Assembly (NCBI GenBank): GCA_029215795.1
Contig: JARDYH010000017.1
Span: forward strand, 372,001 to 436,000
From: Anniella stebbinsi
Lineage: Eukaryota > Chordata > Lepidosauria > Squamata > Anniellidae
DNA: 64,000 nt
Direction of reading: 5' to 3'
Every line of letters begins with the position of its first letter. Position 1 is the stretch's first letter. The notes under the pieces were generated by a model. That model ran no database searches, was not told the origin of the DNA, and saw only the letters and a list, made by a program, of their open reading frames with translations. The translations under genes were made by a program, and so were the position numbers. Of the stretch, positions 25,817-37,600 are shown in pieces.

Positions 25817-26519
25817 TTTCCCCTAGACTTCCCCGTCCCTCTATACTTCCTCTTCTTCCCCTAGACTTCCCCTTCTTCCCCTAGACTTCCCCTAGACTTC
25901 CCTTCCCTCTATACTTCCCCTTCTTCCCCTAGACTTCCCCTAGACTTCCCCTTCCCACTATACTTCCCCTTCTTCCCCTAGACTTCCCCTTCCCTCTATA
26001 CTTCCCCTTCTTCCCCTAGACTTCCCCTTCTTCCCCCAGACTTCCTCTTCTTCCTCTAGACTTCCCCTTCCCTCTATACTTCCCCTTCTTCCCCTAGACT
26101 TCCCCTTCTTCCCTTAGACTTCCCCTTCTTCCCCTAGACTTCCACTTCTTCCCCTAGACTTCCCGTAGACTTCCCCTTGCCTCTATACTTCCCCTTCTTC
26201 CCCTAGACTGTCTCTTCCCTCTATACTTCCCCTTCTTCCCCTAGACTTCCCCTTCTTCCCCTAGACTTCCCCTTCTTCCCCTAGACTTCCCCTTCCCTCT
26301 ATACTTCCCCTTCTTCCCCTAGACTTCCCTTCCCTCTATACTTCCCCTTTTTCCCCTAGACTTCCCCTAGACTTCCCCTTCCCTCTCTACTTCCCCTTCT
26401 TCTCCTAGACTTCCCCTTCTTCCCCTAGACTTCCCCTTCTTCCCCTAGACTTCCCCTTCCCTCTATACTTCCCCTTCTTCCCCTAGACTTCCCCTTCTTC
26501 CCCTAGACTTCCCCTTCTT

Positions 26520-29500
26520 CCCCTAGACTTCCCCTAGACTTCCCCTTCCCTCTATACTTCCCCTTCTTCCCCTAGACTTCCCCTAGACTTCCCCTTCCCT
26601 CTCTACTTCCCCTTCTTCCCCTAGACTTCCCCTTCTTCCCCTAGACTTCCCCTTCTTCCCCTAGACTTTCCCTTCCCTCTATACTTCCCCTTCTTCCATT
26701 AGACTTCCCCTTCCCTCTATACTTCCCCTGCTTCCCCTAGACTTCCCCTAGTCTTCCCCTTCTTCCCCTAGACTTCCCCTAGACTTCCCTTCCCTCTATA
26801 TTTCCCCTTCTTCCCCTAGACTTCCCCTAGACTTCCCCTTCCCTCTCTACTTCCCCTTCTTCCCCTAGACTTCCCCTTCTTCCCCTAGACTTCCCCTTCT
26901 TCCCCTAGACTTTCCCTTCCCTCTATACTTCCCCTTCTTCCATTAGACTTCCCCTTCCCTCTATACTTCCCCTTCTTCCCCTAGACTTCCCCTTCTTCCC
27001 CTAGACTTCCTCTTCTTCCCCTAGACTTCCCCTTCCCTCTATACTTCCCCTTCTTCCCCTAGACTTCCCCTTCTTCCCTTAGACTTCCCCTTCTTCCCCT
27101 AGACTTCTCCTTCTTCCCTTAGACTTCCCCTTCTTCCCCTATACTTCCCCTTCCCTCTATACTTCCCCTGCTTCCCCTAGACTTCCCCTAGACGTCCCCT
27201 TCTTCCCCTAGACTTCCCCTAGACTTCCCTTCCCTCTATACTTCCCCTTCTTCCCCTAGACTTCCCCTAGACTTCCCCTTCTTCCCCTAGACTTCCCCTT
27301 TTTCCCCTAGACTTCCCCTTCTTCCCCTAGACTTCCCCTTCCCTCTATACTTCCCCTTCTTCCATTAGACTTCCCCTTCCCTCTATACTTCCCCTGCTTC
27401 CCCTAGACTTCCCCTAGACTTCCCCTTCTTCCCCTAGACTTCCCCTAGACTTCCCCTTCCCTCTATACTTCCCCTTCTTCCCCTAGACTTCCCCTTCCCT
27501 CTATACTTCCCCTTCTTCCCCTAGACTTCCCCTTCTTCCCCTAGGCTTCCCCTAGACTTCCCCTTCCCTCTATACTTCCCCTTCTTCCCCTAGACTTCCC
27601 CTTCCCTCTATACTTCCCCTTCTTCCCCTAGACTTCCCCTAGACTTCCCCTTCCCTCTATACTTCCCCTTCTTCCCCTAGACTTCCCCTTCTTCCCCTAG
27701 ACTTCCCCTTCTTCCCCTAGACTAAGCTTTCTTCCCCTAGACTTCCCCTTCTTCCCCTAGACTTCCCTTCTTCCCCGAGACTTCCCCTATACTTCCCCTT
27801 CTTTCCCTAGACTTCCCCTACACTTTCCCTTCCCTCTATACTTCCCCTTCTTCCCCTAGACTTACCCTTCTTCTCCTAGACTTCCCCTTCTTCCCCTAGA
27901 CTTCCCCTTCCCTCTATACTTCCCCTTCTTCCCCTAGACTTCCCCTAGACTTCCACTTCTTCCCCTAGACTTCCCTTCTTCCCCTAGACTTCCCCTTCCC
28001 TCTATACTTCCCCTTCTTCCCCTAGACTTCCCCTAGACTTCCCCTTCTTCCTCTAGACTTCCCCTTTTTCCCCTAGACTTCCCCGTCCCTCTATACTTCC
28101 TCTTCTTCCCCTAGACTTCCCCTTCTTCCCCTAGAGTTCCCCTTCTTCTTCTAGACTTCCCCTAGACTTCCCCTTGCCTCTATACTTCCCCTTCTTCCCC
28201 TAGACTTCCCCTAGACTTCCCTTCCCTCTCTACTTCCCCTTCTTCCCCTAGACTTCCCCTAGACTTCCCCTTCCCTCTCTACTTCCCCTTCTTCCCCTAG
28301 ACTTCCCCTTCTTCCCCTATACTTCCCCTTCCCTCTATACTTCCCCTTCTTCCCCTAGACTTCCCCTTCCCTCTATACATCCCCTTCTTCCCCTAGACTT
28401 CCCCTTCTTCCCCTAGACTTCCTCTTCTTCCCCTAGACTTCCCCTTCCCTCTATACTTCCTCTTCTTCCCCTAGACTTCCCCTTCTTCCCCTAGACTTCC
28501 CCTTCCCTCTATACTTCGCCTTCTTCCCCTAGACTTCCCCTAGACTTCCCTTCCCTCTATACTTCCCCTTCTTCCCCTAGACTTCCCCTAGACTTCCCCT
28601 TCCCTCTCTACTTCCCCTTCTTCCCCTAGACTTCCCCTTCTTCCCCTAGACTTCCCCTTCTTCCCCTAGACTTCCCCTTCTTCCCCTAGACTTCCCCTTC
28701 TTCCCCTATACTTCCCCTTCCCTCTATACTTCCCCTTCTTCCCCTAGACTTCCCCTAGACTTCCCTTTCCCTCTATACTTCCCCTTCTTCCCCTAGACTT
28801 CCCCTAGACTTCCCCTTCCCTCTATACTTCCCCTTCTTCCCCTAGACTTCCCTTTCCCTCTATACTTCCCCTTCTCCCCTAGACTTCCCCTAGACTTCCC
28901 CTTCCCTCTATACTTCCCCTTCGTCCCCTAGACTTCCCCTTCCCTCTATACTTCCCCTTCTTCCCCTAGACTTCCCCTTGACTTCCCCTTCTTCCCCTAG
29001 ACTTCCCCTTTTTCCCCTAGACTTCCCCTTCCCTCTATACTTCCTCTTCTTCCCCTAGACTTCCCCTTCTTCCCCTAGACTTCCCCTTCTTCCCCTAGAC
29101 TTCCCCTAGACTTCCCCTTTCCTCTATACTAACCCTTCTTCCCCTAGACTTCCACTAGACTTCCCCTTCCCTCTATACTTCCCCTTCTTCCCCTAGACTT
29201 CCCCTAGACTTCCCTTTCCCTCTATACTTCCCCTTCTTCCCCTTTTTCCCCTAGACTTCCCCTTCCCTCTATACTTCCTCTTCTTCCCCTAGACTTCCCC
29301 TTCTTCCCCTAGACTTCCACTTCTTCCCCTAGACTTTCCGTAGACTTCCCCTTCCCTCTATACCTTCCCTTCTTCCCCTTCTTCCCCTAGACTTCCCCTT
29401 CTTCCCTTAGACTTCCCCTGGACTTCCCCTTCCCTCTATACTTCCCCTTCTTCCCCTAGACTTTCTCTTCCCTCTATACTTCCCCTTCTTCCCCTAGATT

Positions 29501-30790
29501 TCCCCTTCTTCCCCTAGACTTCCCCTTCTTCCCCTAGAGTTCCCCTTCCCTCTATACTTCCCCTTCTTCCCCTAGACTTCCCCTAGACTTCCCTTCCCTC
29601 TATACTTCCCCTTCTTCCCCTAGACTTCCCCTAGACTTCCCCTTCCCTCTCTACTTCCCCTTCTTCCCCTAGACTTCCCCTTCTTCCCCTAGACTTCCCC
29701 TTCTTCCCCTAGACTTCCCCTTCTTCCCCTAGACTTCCCCTTCTTCCCCTATACTTCCCCTTCCCTCTATACTTCCCCTTCTTCCCCTAGACTTCCCCTA
29801 GACTTCCCTTTCCCTCTATACTTCCCCTTCTTCCCCTAGACTTCCCCTAGACTTCCCCTTCCCTCTATACTTCCCCTTCTTCCCCTAGACTTCCCCTTCC
29901 CTCTATACTTCCCCTTCTCCCCTAGACTTCCCCTAGACTTCCCCTTCCCTCTATACTTCCCCTTCGTCCCCTAGACTTCCCCTTCCCTCTATACTTCCCC
30001 TTCTTCCCCTAGACTTCCCCTAGACTTCCCCTTCTTCCCCTAGACTTCCCCTTTTTCCCCTAGACTTCCCCTTCCCTCTATACTTCCTCTTCTTCCCCTA
30101 GACTTCCCCTTCTTCCCCTAGACTTCCCCTAGACTTCCCTTCCCTCTATACTTCCCCTTCTTCCCCTAGACTTCCCCTAGACTTCCCCTTCCCACTATAC
30201 TTCCCCTTCTTCCCCTAGACTTCCCCTTCCCTCTATACTTCCCCTTCTTCCCCTAGACTTCCCCTTCTTCCCCTAGACTTCCTCTTCTTCCCCTAGACTT
30301 CCCCTTCCCTCTATACTTCCCCTTCTTCCCCTAGACTTCCCCTTCTTCCCTTAGACTTCCCCTTCTTCCCCTAGACTTCCACTTCTTCCCCTAGACTTCC
30401 CGTAGACTTCCCCTTGCCTCTATACTTCCCCTTCTTCCCCTAGACTTTCTCTTCCCTCTATACTTCCCCTTCTTCCCCTAGACTTCCCCTTCTTCCCCTA
30501 GACTTCCCCTTCTTCCCCTAGACTTCCCCTTCCCTCTATACTTCCCCTTCTTCCCCTAGACTTCCCCTAGACTTCCCTTCCCTCTATACTTCCCCTTCTT
30601 CCCCTAGACTTCCCCTAGACTTCCCCTTCCCTCTCTACTTCCCCTTCTTCTCCTAGACTTCCCCTTCTTCCCCTAGACTTCCCCTTCTTCCCCTAGACTT
30701 CCCCTTCCCTCTATACTTCCCCTTCTTCCCCTAGACTTCCCCTTCTTCCCCTAGACTTCCCCTTCTTCCCCTAGACTTCCCCTAGACTTC
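26520..30790 (+). repeat. Copy of ~0.3-4.6 kb displaced by 26.2 kb
   Basis: Recurrence at 26,219 bp: TAGTC at 533/26752 and GACGTC at 972/27191. After the 49-bp deletion the shift is 26,170 bp: AAGCTT at 1554/27724, TTCTTCTTCTAG at 1980/28150, CTAACCC at 2961/29131 and CCCACTATAC at 4024/30194. The left part aligns equally to the tandemly related 4.6-5.85 kb. The alignment ends near 30790. Confidence 0.82.
27191..27729 (+). repeat. GACGTC-AAGCTT landmark segment, copy 6, with a 49-bp deletion
   Basis: It is 49 bp shorter than the other five copies. The missing piece contains the TAGTCTACCCC and TGGACTTCCCC units, one B module and one 9-base spacer (11+11+18+9). The loss is exactly in register with the core, with the junction near 27678. 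AAGCTT is at 27724-27729 and has the CTAGACTAAGCTT form of copies 2 and 3. Confidence 0.88.
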
Positions 30791-32209
30791 CCCTTTCCTC
30801 TATACTTCCCCTTCTTCCCCTAGACTTCCCCTTCCCTCTATACTTCCACTTCTTCCATTAGACTTCACCTTCCCTCTATACTTCCCCTGCTTCCCCTAGA
30901 TTTCCCCTAGACTTCCCCTTCTTCCCCTAGACTTCCCCTAGACTTCCCCTTCCCTCTATACTTCCCCTTCTTCCCCTGGACTTCCCCTTCCCTCTATACT
31001 TCCCCTTCTTCCCCAAGACTTCCCCTTCTTCCCCTAGACTTCCTCTTCTTCCCCTAGACTTCCCCTTCTTCCCTTAGACTTCCCCTTCTTCCCCTAGACT
31101 TCCCCTTCTCTCTATACTTCCCCTGCTTCCCCTAGACTTCCCCTAGACTTCCCCTTCTTCCCCTAGACTTCCCCTAGACTTCCCTTCCCTCTATACTTCC
31201 CCTTCTTCCCCTAGACTTCCCCTAGACTTCCCCTTCCCTCTCTACTTCCCCTTCTTCCCCTAGACTTCCCCTTCTTCCCCTAGACTTCCCCTTCTTCCCC
31301 TAGACTTTCCCTTCCCTCTATACTTCCCCTTCTTCCATTAGACTTCCCCTTCCCTCTATACTTCCCCTGCTTCCCCTAGTCTTCCCCTAGTCTTCCCCTT
31401 CTTCCCCTAGACTTCCCCTAGACTTCCCTTCCCTCTATACTTCCCCTTCTTCCCCTAGACTTCCCCTAGACTTCCCCTTCCCTCTCTACTTCCCCTTCTT
31501 CCCCTAGACTTCCCCTTCTTCCCCTAGACTTCCCCTTCTTCCCCTAGACTTTCCCTTCCCTCTATACTTCCCCTTCTTCCATTAGACTTCCCCTTCCCTC
31601 TATACTTCCCCTTCTTCCCCTAGACTTCCCCTTCTTCCCCTAGACTTCCTCTTCTTCCCCTAGACTTCCCCTTCCCTCTATACTTCCGCTTCTTCCCCTA
31701 GACTTCCCCTTCTTCCCTTAGACTTCCCCTTCTTCCCCTAGACTTCCCCTTCCCTCTATACTTCCCCTTCTTCCCCTAGACTTCCCCTTCCCTCTATACT
31801 TCCCCTTCTCCCCTAGACTTCCCCTAGACTTCCCCTTCCCTCTATACTTCCCCTTCTTCCCCTAGACTTCCCCTTCCCTCTTACTTCCCCTTCTTCCCCT
31901 AGACTTCCCCTAGACTTCCCCTTCTTCCCCTAGACTTCCCCTTTTTCCCCTAGACTTCCCCTTCCCTCTATACTTCCTCCTCGTCCCCTAGACTTCCCCT
32001 TCTTCCCCTAGACTTCCCCTTCTTCCCCTAGACTTCCCCTAGACTTCCCCTTTCCTCTATACTCCCCCTTCTTCCCCTAGACTTCCACTAGACTTCCCCT
32101 TCCCTCTATACTTCCCCTTCTTCCCCTAGACTTCCCCTAGACTTCCCCTTCCCTCTATACTTCCCCTTCTTCCCCTAGACTTCCCCTAGACTTCCCCTTC
32201 CCTCTATAC
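29735..32209 (+). repeat. 2475-bp tandem duplication, left copy
   Basis: Recurrence at 2475 bp: CCCACTATAC at 30194/32669, TTCACCTTC at 30867/33342 and the CCTCCTCGTCCCC/CCTCCTCATCCCC unit at 31983/34458. Similarity starts near 29735/32210. Confidence 0.85.
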
Positions 32210-34684
32210 TTCCCCTTCTTCCCCTATACTTCCCCTTCCCTCTATACTTCCCCTTCTTCCCCTAGACTTCCCCTAGACTTCCCTTTCCCTCTATACTTCC
32301 CCTTCTTCCCCTAGACTTCCCCTAGACTTCCCCTTCCCTCTATACTTCCCCTTCTTCCCCTAGACTTCCCCTTCCCTCTATACTTCCCCTTCTCCCCTAG
32401 ACTTCCCCTAGACTTCCCCTTCCCTCTATACTTCCCCTTCGTCCCCTAGACTTCCCCTTCCCTCTATACTTCCCCTTCTTCCCCTAGACTTCCCCTAGAC
32501 TTCCCCTTCTTCCCCTAGACTTCCCCTTTTTCCCCTAGACTTCCCCTTCCCTCTATACTTCCTCTTCTTCCCCTAGACTTCCCCTTCTTCCCCTAGACTT
32601 CCCCTAGACTTCCCTTCCCTCTATACTTCCCCTTCTTCCCCTAGACTTCCCCTAGACTTCCCCTTCCCACTATACTTCCCCTTCTTCCCCTAGACTTCCC
32701 CTTCCCTCTATACTTCCCCTTCTTCCCCTAGACTTCCCCTTCTTCCCCTAGACTTCCTCTTCTTCCCCTAGACTTCCCCTTCCCTCTATACTTCCCCTTC
32801 TTCCCCTAGACTTCCCCTTCTTCCCTTAGACTTCCCCTTCTTCCCCTAGACTTCCACTTCTTCCCCTAGACTTCCCGTAGACTTCCCCTTGCCTCTATAC
32901 TTCCCCTTCTTCCCCTAGACTTTCTCTTCCCTCTATACTTCCCCTTCTTCCCCTAGACTTCCCCTTCTTCCCCTAGACTTCCCCTTCTTCCCCTAGACTT
33001 CCCCTTCCCTCTATACTTCCCCTTCTTCCCCTAGACTTCCCCTAGACTTCCCTTCCCTCTATACTTCCCCTTCTTCCCCTAGACTTCCCCTAGACTTCCC
33101 CTTCCCTCTCTACTTCCCCTTCTTCTCCTAGACTTCCCCTTCTTCCCCTAGACTTCCCCTTCTTCCCCTAGACTTCCCCTTCCCTCTATACTTCCCCTTC
33201 TTCCCCTAGACTTCCCCTTCTTCCCCTAGACTTCCCCTTCTTCCCCTAGACTTCCCCTAGACTTCCCCTTTCCTCTATACTTCCCCTTCTTCCCCTAGAC
33301 TTCCCCTTCCCTCTATACTTCCACTTCTTCCATTAGACTTCACCTTCCCTCTATACTTCCCCTGCTTCCCCTAGATTTCCCCTAGACTTCCCCTTCTTCC
33401 CCTAGACTTCCCCTAGACTTCCCCTTCCCTCTATACTTCCCCTTCTTCCCCTGGACTTCCCCTTCCCTCTATACTTCCCCTTCTTCCCCAAGACTTCCCC
33501 TTCTTCCCCTAGACTTCCTCTTCTTCCCCTAGACTTCCCCTTCTTCCCTTAGACTTCCCCTTCTTCCCCTAGACTTCCCCTTCTCTCTATACTTCCCCTG
33601 CTTCCCCTAGACTTCCCCTAGACTTCCCCTTCTTCCCCTAGACTTCCCCTAGACTTCCCTTCCCTCTATACTTCCCCTTCTTCCCCTAGACTTCCCCTAG
33701 ACTTCCCCTTCCCTCTCTACTTCCCCTTCTTCCCCTAGACTTCCCCTTCTTCCCCTAGACTTCCCCTTCTTCCCCTAGACTTTCCCTTCCCTCTATACTT
33801 CCCCTTCTTCCATTAGACTTCCCCTTCCCTCTATACTTCCCCTGCTTCCCCTAGTCTTCCCCTAGTCTTCCCCTTCTTCCCCTAGACTTCCCCTAGACTT
33901 CCCTTCCCTCTATACTTCCCCTTCTTCCCCTAGACTTCCCCTAGACTTCCCCTTCCCTCTCTACTTCCCCTTCTTCCCCTAGACTTCCCCTTCTTCCCCT
34001 AGACTTCCCCTTCTTCCCCTAGACTTTCCCTTCCCTCTATACTTCCCCTTCTTCCATTAGACTTCCCCTTCCCTCTATACTTCCCCTTCTTCCCCTAGAC
34101 TTCCCCTTCTTCCCCTAGACTTCCTCTTCTTCCCCTAGACTTCCCCTTCCCTCTATACTTCCGCTTCTTCCCCTAGACTTCCCCTTCTTCCCTTAGACTT
34201 CCCCTTCTTCCCCTAGACTTCCCCTTCCCTCTATACTTCCCCTTCTTCCCCTAGACTTCCCCTTCCCTCTATACTTCCCCTTCTCCCCTAGACTTCCCCT
34301 AGACTTCCCCTTCCCTCTATACTTCCCCTTCTTCCCCTAGACTTCCCCTTCCCTCTTACTTCCCCTTCTTCCCCTAGACTTCCCCTAGACTTCCCCTTCT
34401 TCCCCTAGACTTCCCCTTTTTCCCCTAGACTTCCCCTTCCCTCTATACTTCCTCCTCATCCCCTAGACTTCCCCTTCTTCCCCTAGACTTCCCCTTCTTC
34501 CCCTAGACTTCCCCTAGACTTCCCCTTTCCTCTATACTCCCCCTTCTTCCCCTAGACTTCCACTAGACTTCCCCTTCCCTCTATACTTCCCCTTCTTCCC
34601 CTAGACTTCCCCTAGACTTCCCCTTCCCTCTATACTTCCCCTTCTTCCCCTAGACTTCCCCTAGACTTCCCCTTCCCTCTATAC
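32210..34684 (+). repeat. 2475-bp tandem duplication, right copy
   Basis: Partner of 29735-32209. It ends where TTCTTCCTCTATAC replaces TTCTTCCCCTATAC. It differs from the left copy by CCTCCTCATCCCC (34458) against CCTCCTCGTCCCC (31983). Confidence 0.85.
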
Positions 34685-37600
34685 TTCCCCTTCTTCCTCT
34701 ATACTTCCCCTTGTCCCCTAGACTTTCCCTAGACTTCCCCTTCCCTCTATACTTCCCCTTCTTCCCCTAGACTTCCCCTAGACTTCCCCTTCCTCCCCTA
34801 GACTTCCCCTTTTTCCCCTAGACTTCCCCTAGACTTCCCCTTCCCTCTATACTTCCCCTTCTTCCCCTAGACTTCCCCTAGACTTCCCCTTCCCTCTATA
34901 CTTCCCCTTCTTCCCCTAGACTTCCCCTAGACTTCCCCTTCCCTCTATACTTCCCCTTCTTCCTCTATACTTCCCCTTGTCCCCTAGACTTTCCCTAGAC
35001 TTCCCTTTCCCTCTATACTTCCTCTTCTTCCCCTAGACTTCCCCTTCTTCCCCTAGACTTCCACTTCTTCCCCTAGACTTTCCGTAGACTTCCCCTTCCC
35101 TCTATACCTTCCCTTCTTCCCCTTCTTCCCCTAGACTTCCCCTTCTTCCCTTAGACTTCCCCTGGACTTCCCCTTCCCTCTATACTTCCCCTTCTTCCCC
35201 TAGACTTTCTCTTCCCTCTATACTTCCCCTTCTTCCCCTAGACTTCCCCTTCTTCCCCTAGACTTCCCCTTCTTCCCCTAGACTTCTCCTTCCCTCTATA
35301 CTTCCCTTTCTTCCCCTAGACTTCCCCTAGACTTCCCTTCCCTCTATACTTCCCCTTCTTCCCCTAGACTTCCTCTTCTTCCCCTAGACTTCCACTTCCC
35401 TCTATACTTCCCCTTCTTCCCCTAGACTTCCCCTTCTTCCCCTAGACTTCCCCTTCTTCCCCTAGACTTCCCCTAGACTTCCCATTGACTCTATACTTCC
35501 CCTTCTTCCCCTAGACTTTCTCTTCCCTGTATACTTCCCCTTCTTCCCCTAGACTTCCCCTTCTTCCCCTAGACTTCCCCTTCTTCCCCTAGACTTCCCC
35601 TTCCCTCTATACTTCCCCTTCTTCCCCTAGACTTCCACTAGACTTCCCCTTTCCTCTACACTTCCCCTTCTTCCCCAAGACTTCCCCTGCACTTTCCCTT
35701 CCCTCTATACTTCTCCTTCTTCCCCTAGACTTCCCCTTCTTCCCCTAGACTTCCCCTTCTTCCCTTAGACTTCCCCTTCTTCCGCTAGACTTCCCCTTCC
35801 CTCTATACTTCCCCTTCTTCCCCTAGACTTCCCCTTACCTCTATACTTCCCCTTCTCCCCTAGACTTCCCCTAGACTTCCCCTTCCCTCTATACTTCCCC
35901 TTCTTCCCCTAGACTTCCCCTAGACTTCCCTTTCCCTCTATACTTCCCCTTCTTCCCCTAGACTTCCTCTAGACTTCCCCTTCCCTCTATACTTCCCCTT
36001 CTTCCCCTAGACTTCCCCTTCCCTCTATACTTCCCCTTCTCCCCTAGACTTCCCCTAGACTTCCCCTTCCCTCTATACTTCCCCTTCGTCCCCTAGACTT
36101 CCCCTTCCCTCTATACTTCCCCTTCTTCCCCTAGACTTCCCCTAGACTTCCCCTTCTTCCCCTAGACTTCCCCTTTTTCCCCTAGACTTCCCCTTCCCTC
36201 TATACTTCCTCTTCTTCCCCTAGACTTCCCCTTCTTCCCCTAGACTTCCCCTAGACTTCCCTTCCCTCTATACTTCCCCTTCTTCCCCTAGACTTCCCCT
36301 AGACTTCCCCTTCCCACTATACTTCCCCTTCTTCCCCTAGACTTCCCCTTCCCTCTATACTTCCCCTTCTTCCCCTAGACTTCCCCTTCTTCCCCTAGAC
36401 TTCCTCTTCTTCCCCTAGACTTCCCCTTCCCTCTATACTTCCCCTTCTTCCCCTAGACTTCCCCTTCTTCCCTTAGACTTCCCCTTCTTCCCCTAGACTT
36501 CCACTTCTTCCCCTAGACTTCCCGTAGACTTCCCGTTGCCTCTATACTTCCCCTTCTTCCCCTAGACTTTCTCTTCCCTCTATACTTCCCCTTCTTCCCC
36601 TAGACTTCCCCTTCTTCCCCTAGACTTCCCCTTCTTCCCCTAGACTTCCCCTTCCCTCTATACTTCCCCTTCTTCCCCTAGACTTCCCCTAGACTTCCCT
36701 TCCCTCTATACTTCCCCTTCTTCCCCTAGACTTCCCCTAGACTTCCCCTTCCCTCTCTACTTCCCCTTCTTCTCCTAGACTTCCCCTTCTTCCCCTAGAC
36801 TTCCCCTTCTTCCCCTAGACTTCCCCTTCCCTCTATACTTCCCCTTCTTCCCCTAGACTTCCCCTTCTTCCCCTAGACTTCCCCTTCTTCCCCTAGACTT
36901 CCCCTAGACTTCCCGTTTCCTCTATACTTCCCCTTCTTCCCCTAGACTTCCCCTTCCCTCTATACTTCCACTTCTTCCATTAGACTTCACCTTCCCTCTA
37001 TACTTCCCCTGCTTCCCCTAGATTTCCCCTAGACTTCCCCTTCTTCCCCTAGACTTCCCCTAGACTTCCCCTTCCCTCTATACTTCCCCTTCTTCCCCTG
37101 GACTTCCCCTTCCCTCTATACTTCCCCTTCTTCCCCAAGACTTCCCCTTCTTCCCCTAGACTTCCTCTTCTTCCCCTAGACTTCCCCTTCTTCCCTTAGA
37201 CTTCCCCTTCTTCCCCTAGACTTCCCCTTCTCTCTATACTTCCCCTGCTTCCCCTAGACTTCCCCTAGACTTCCCCTTCTTCCCCTAGACTTCCCCTAGA
37301 CTTCCCTTCCCTCTATACTTCCCCTTCTTCCCCTAGACTTCCCCTAGACTTCCCCTTCCCTCTCTACTTCCCCTTCTTCCCCTAGACTTCCCCTTCTTCC
37401 CCTAGACTTCCCCTTCTTCCCCTAGACTTTCCCTTCCCTCTATACTTCCCCTTCTTCCATTAGACTTCCCCTTCCCTCTATACTTCCCCTGCTTCCCCTA
37501 GACTTCCCCTAGTCTTCCCCTTCTTCCCCTAGACTTCCCCTAGACTTCCCTTCCCTCTATACTTCCCCTTCTTCCCCTAGACTTCCCCTAGACTTCCCCT

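Larger units (their letters stand above)
1..29734. repeat. Domain 1: blocks marked by GACGTC and AAGCTT
   Basis: This part carries all six AAGCTT sites I found, at 1554, 5851, 11207, 17768, 21324 and 27724. Each lies in a CTAAGCTTTCTTCCCC variant unit, and each is preceded by a GACGTC variant 582 bp upstream (533 bp in the last copy). The spacings between successive AAGCTT sites (4297, 5356, 6561, 3556 and 6400 bp) are unequal. The domain is therefore a set of overlapping segmental duplications, not a uniform higher-order repeat. Confidence 0.85.
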
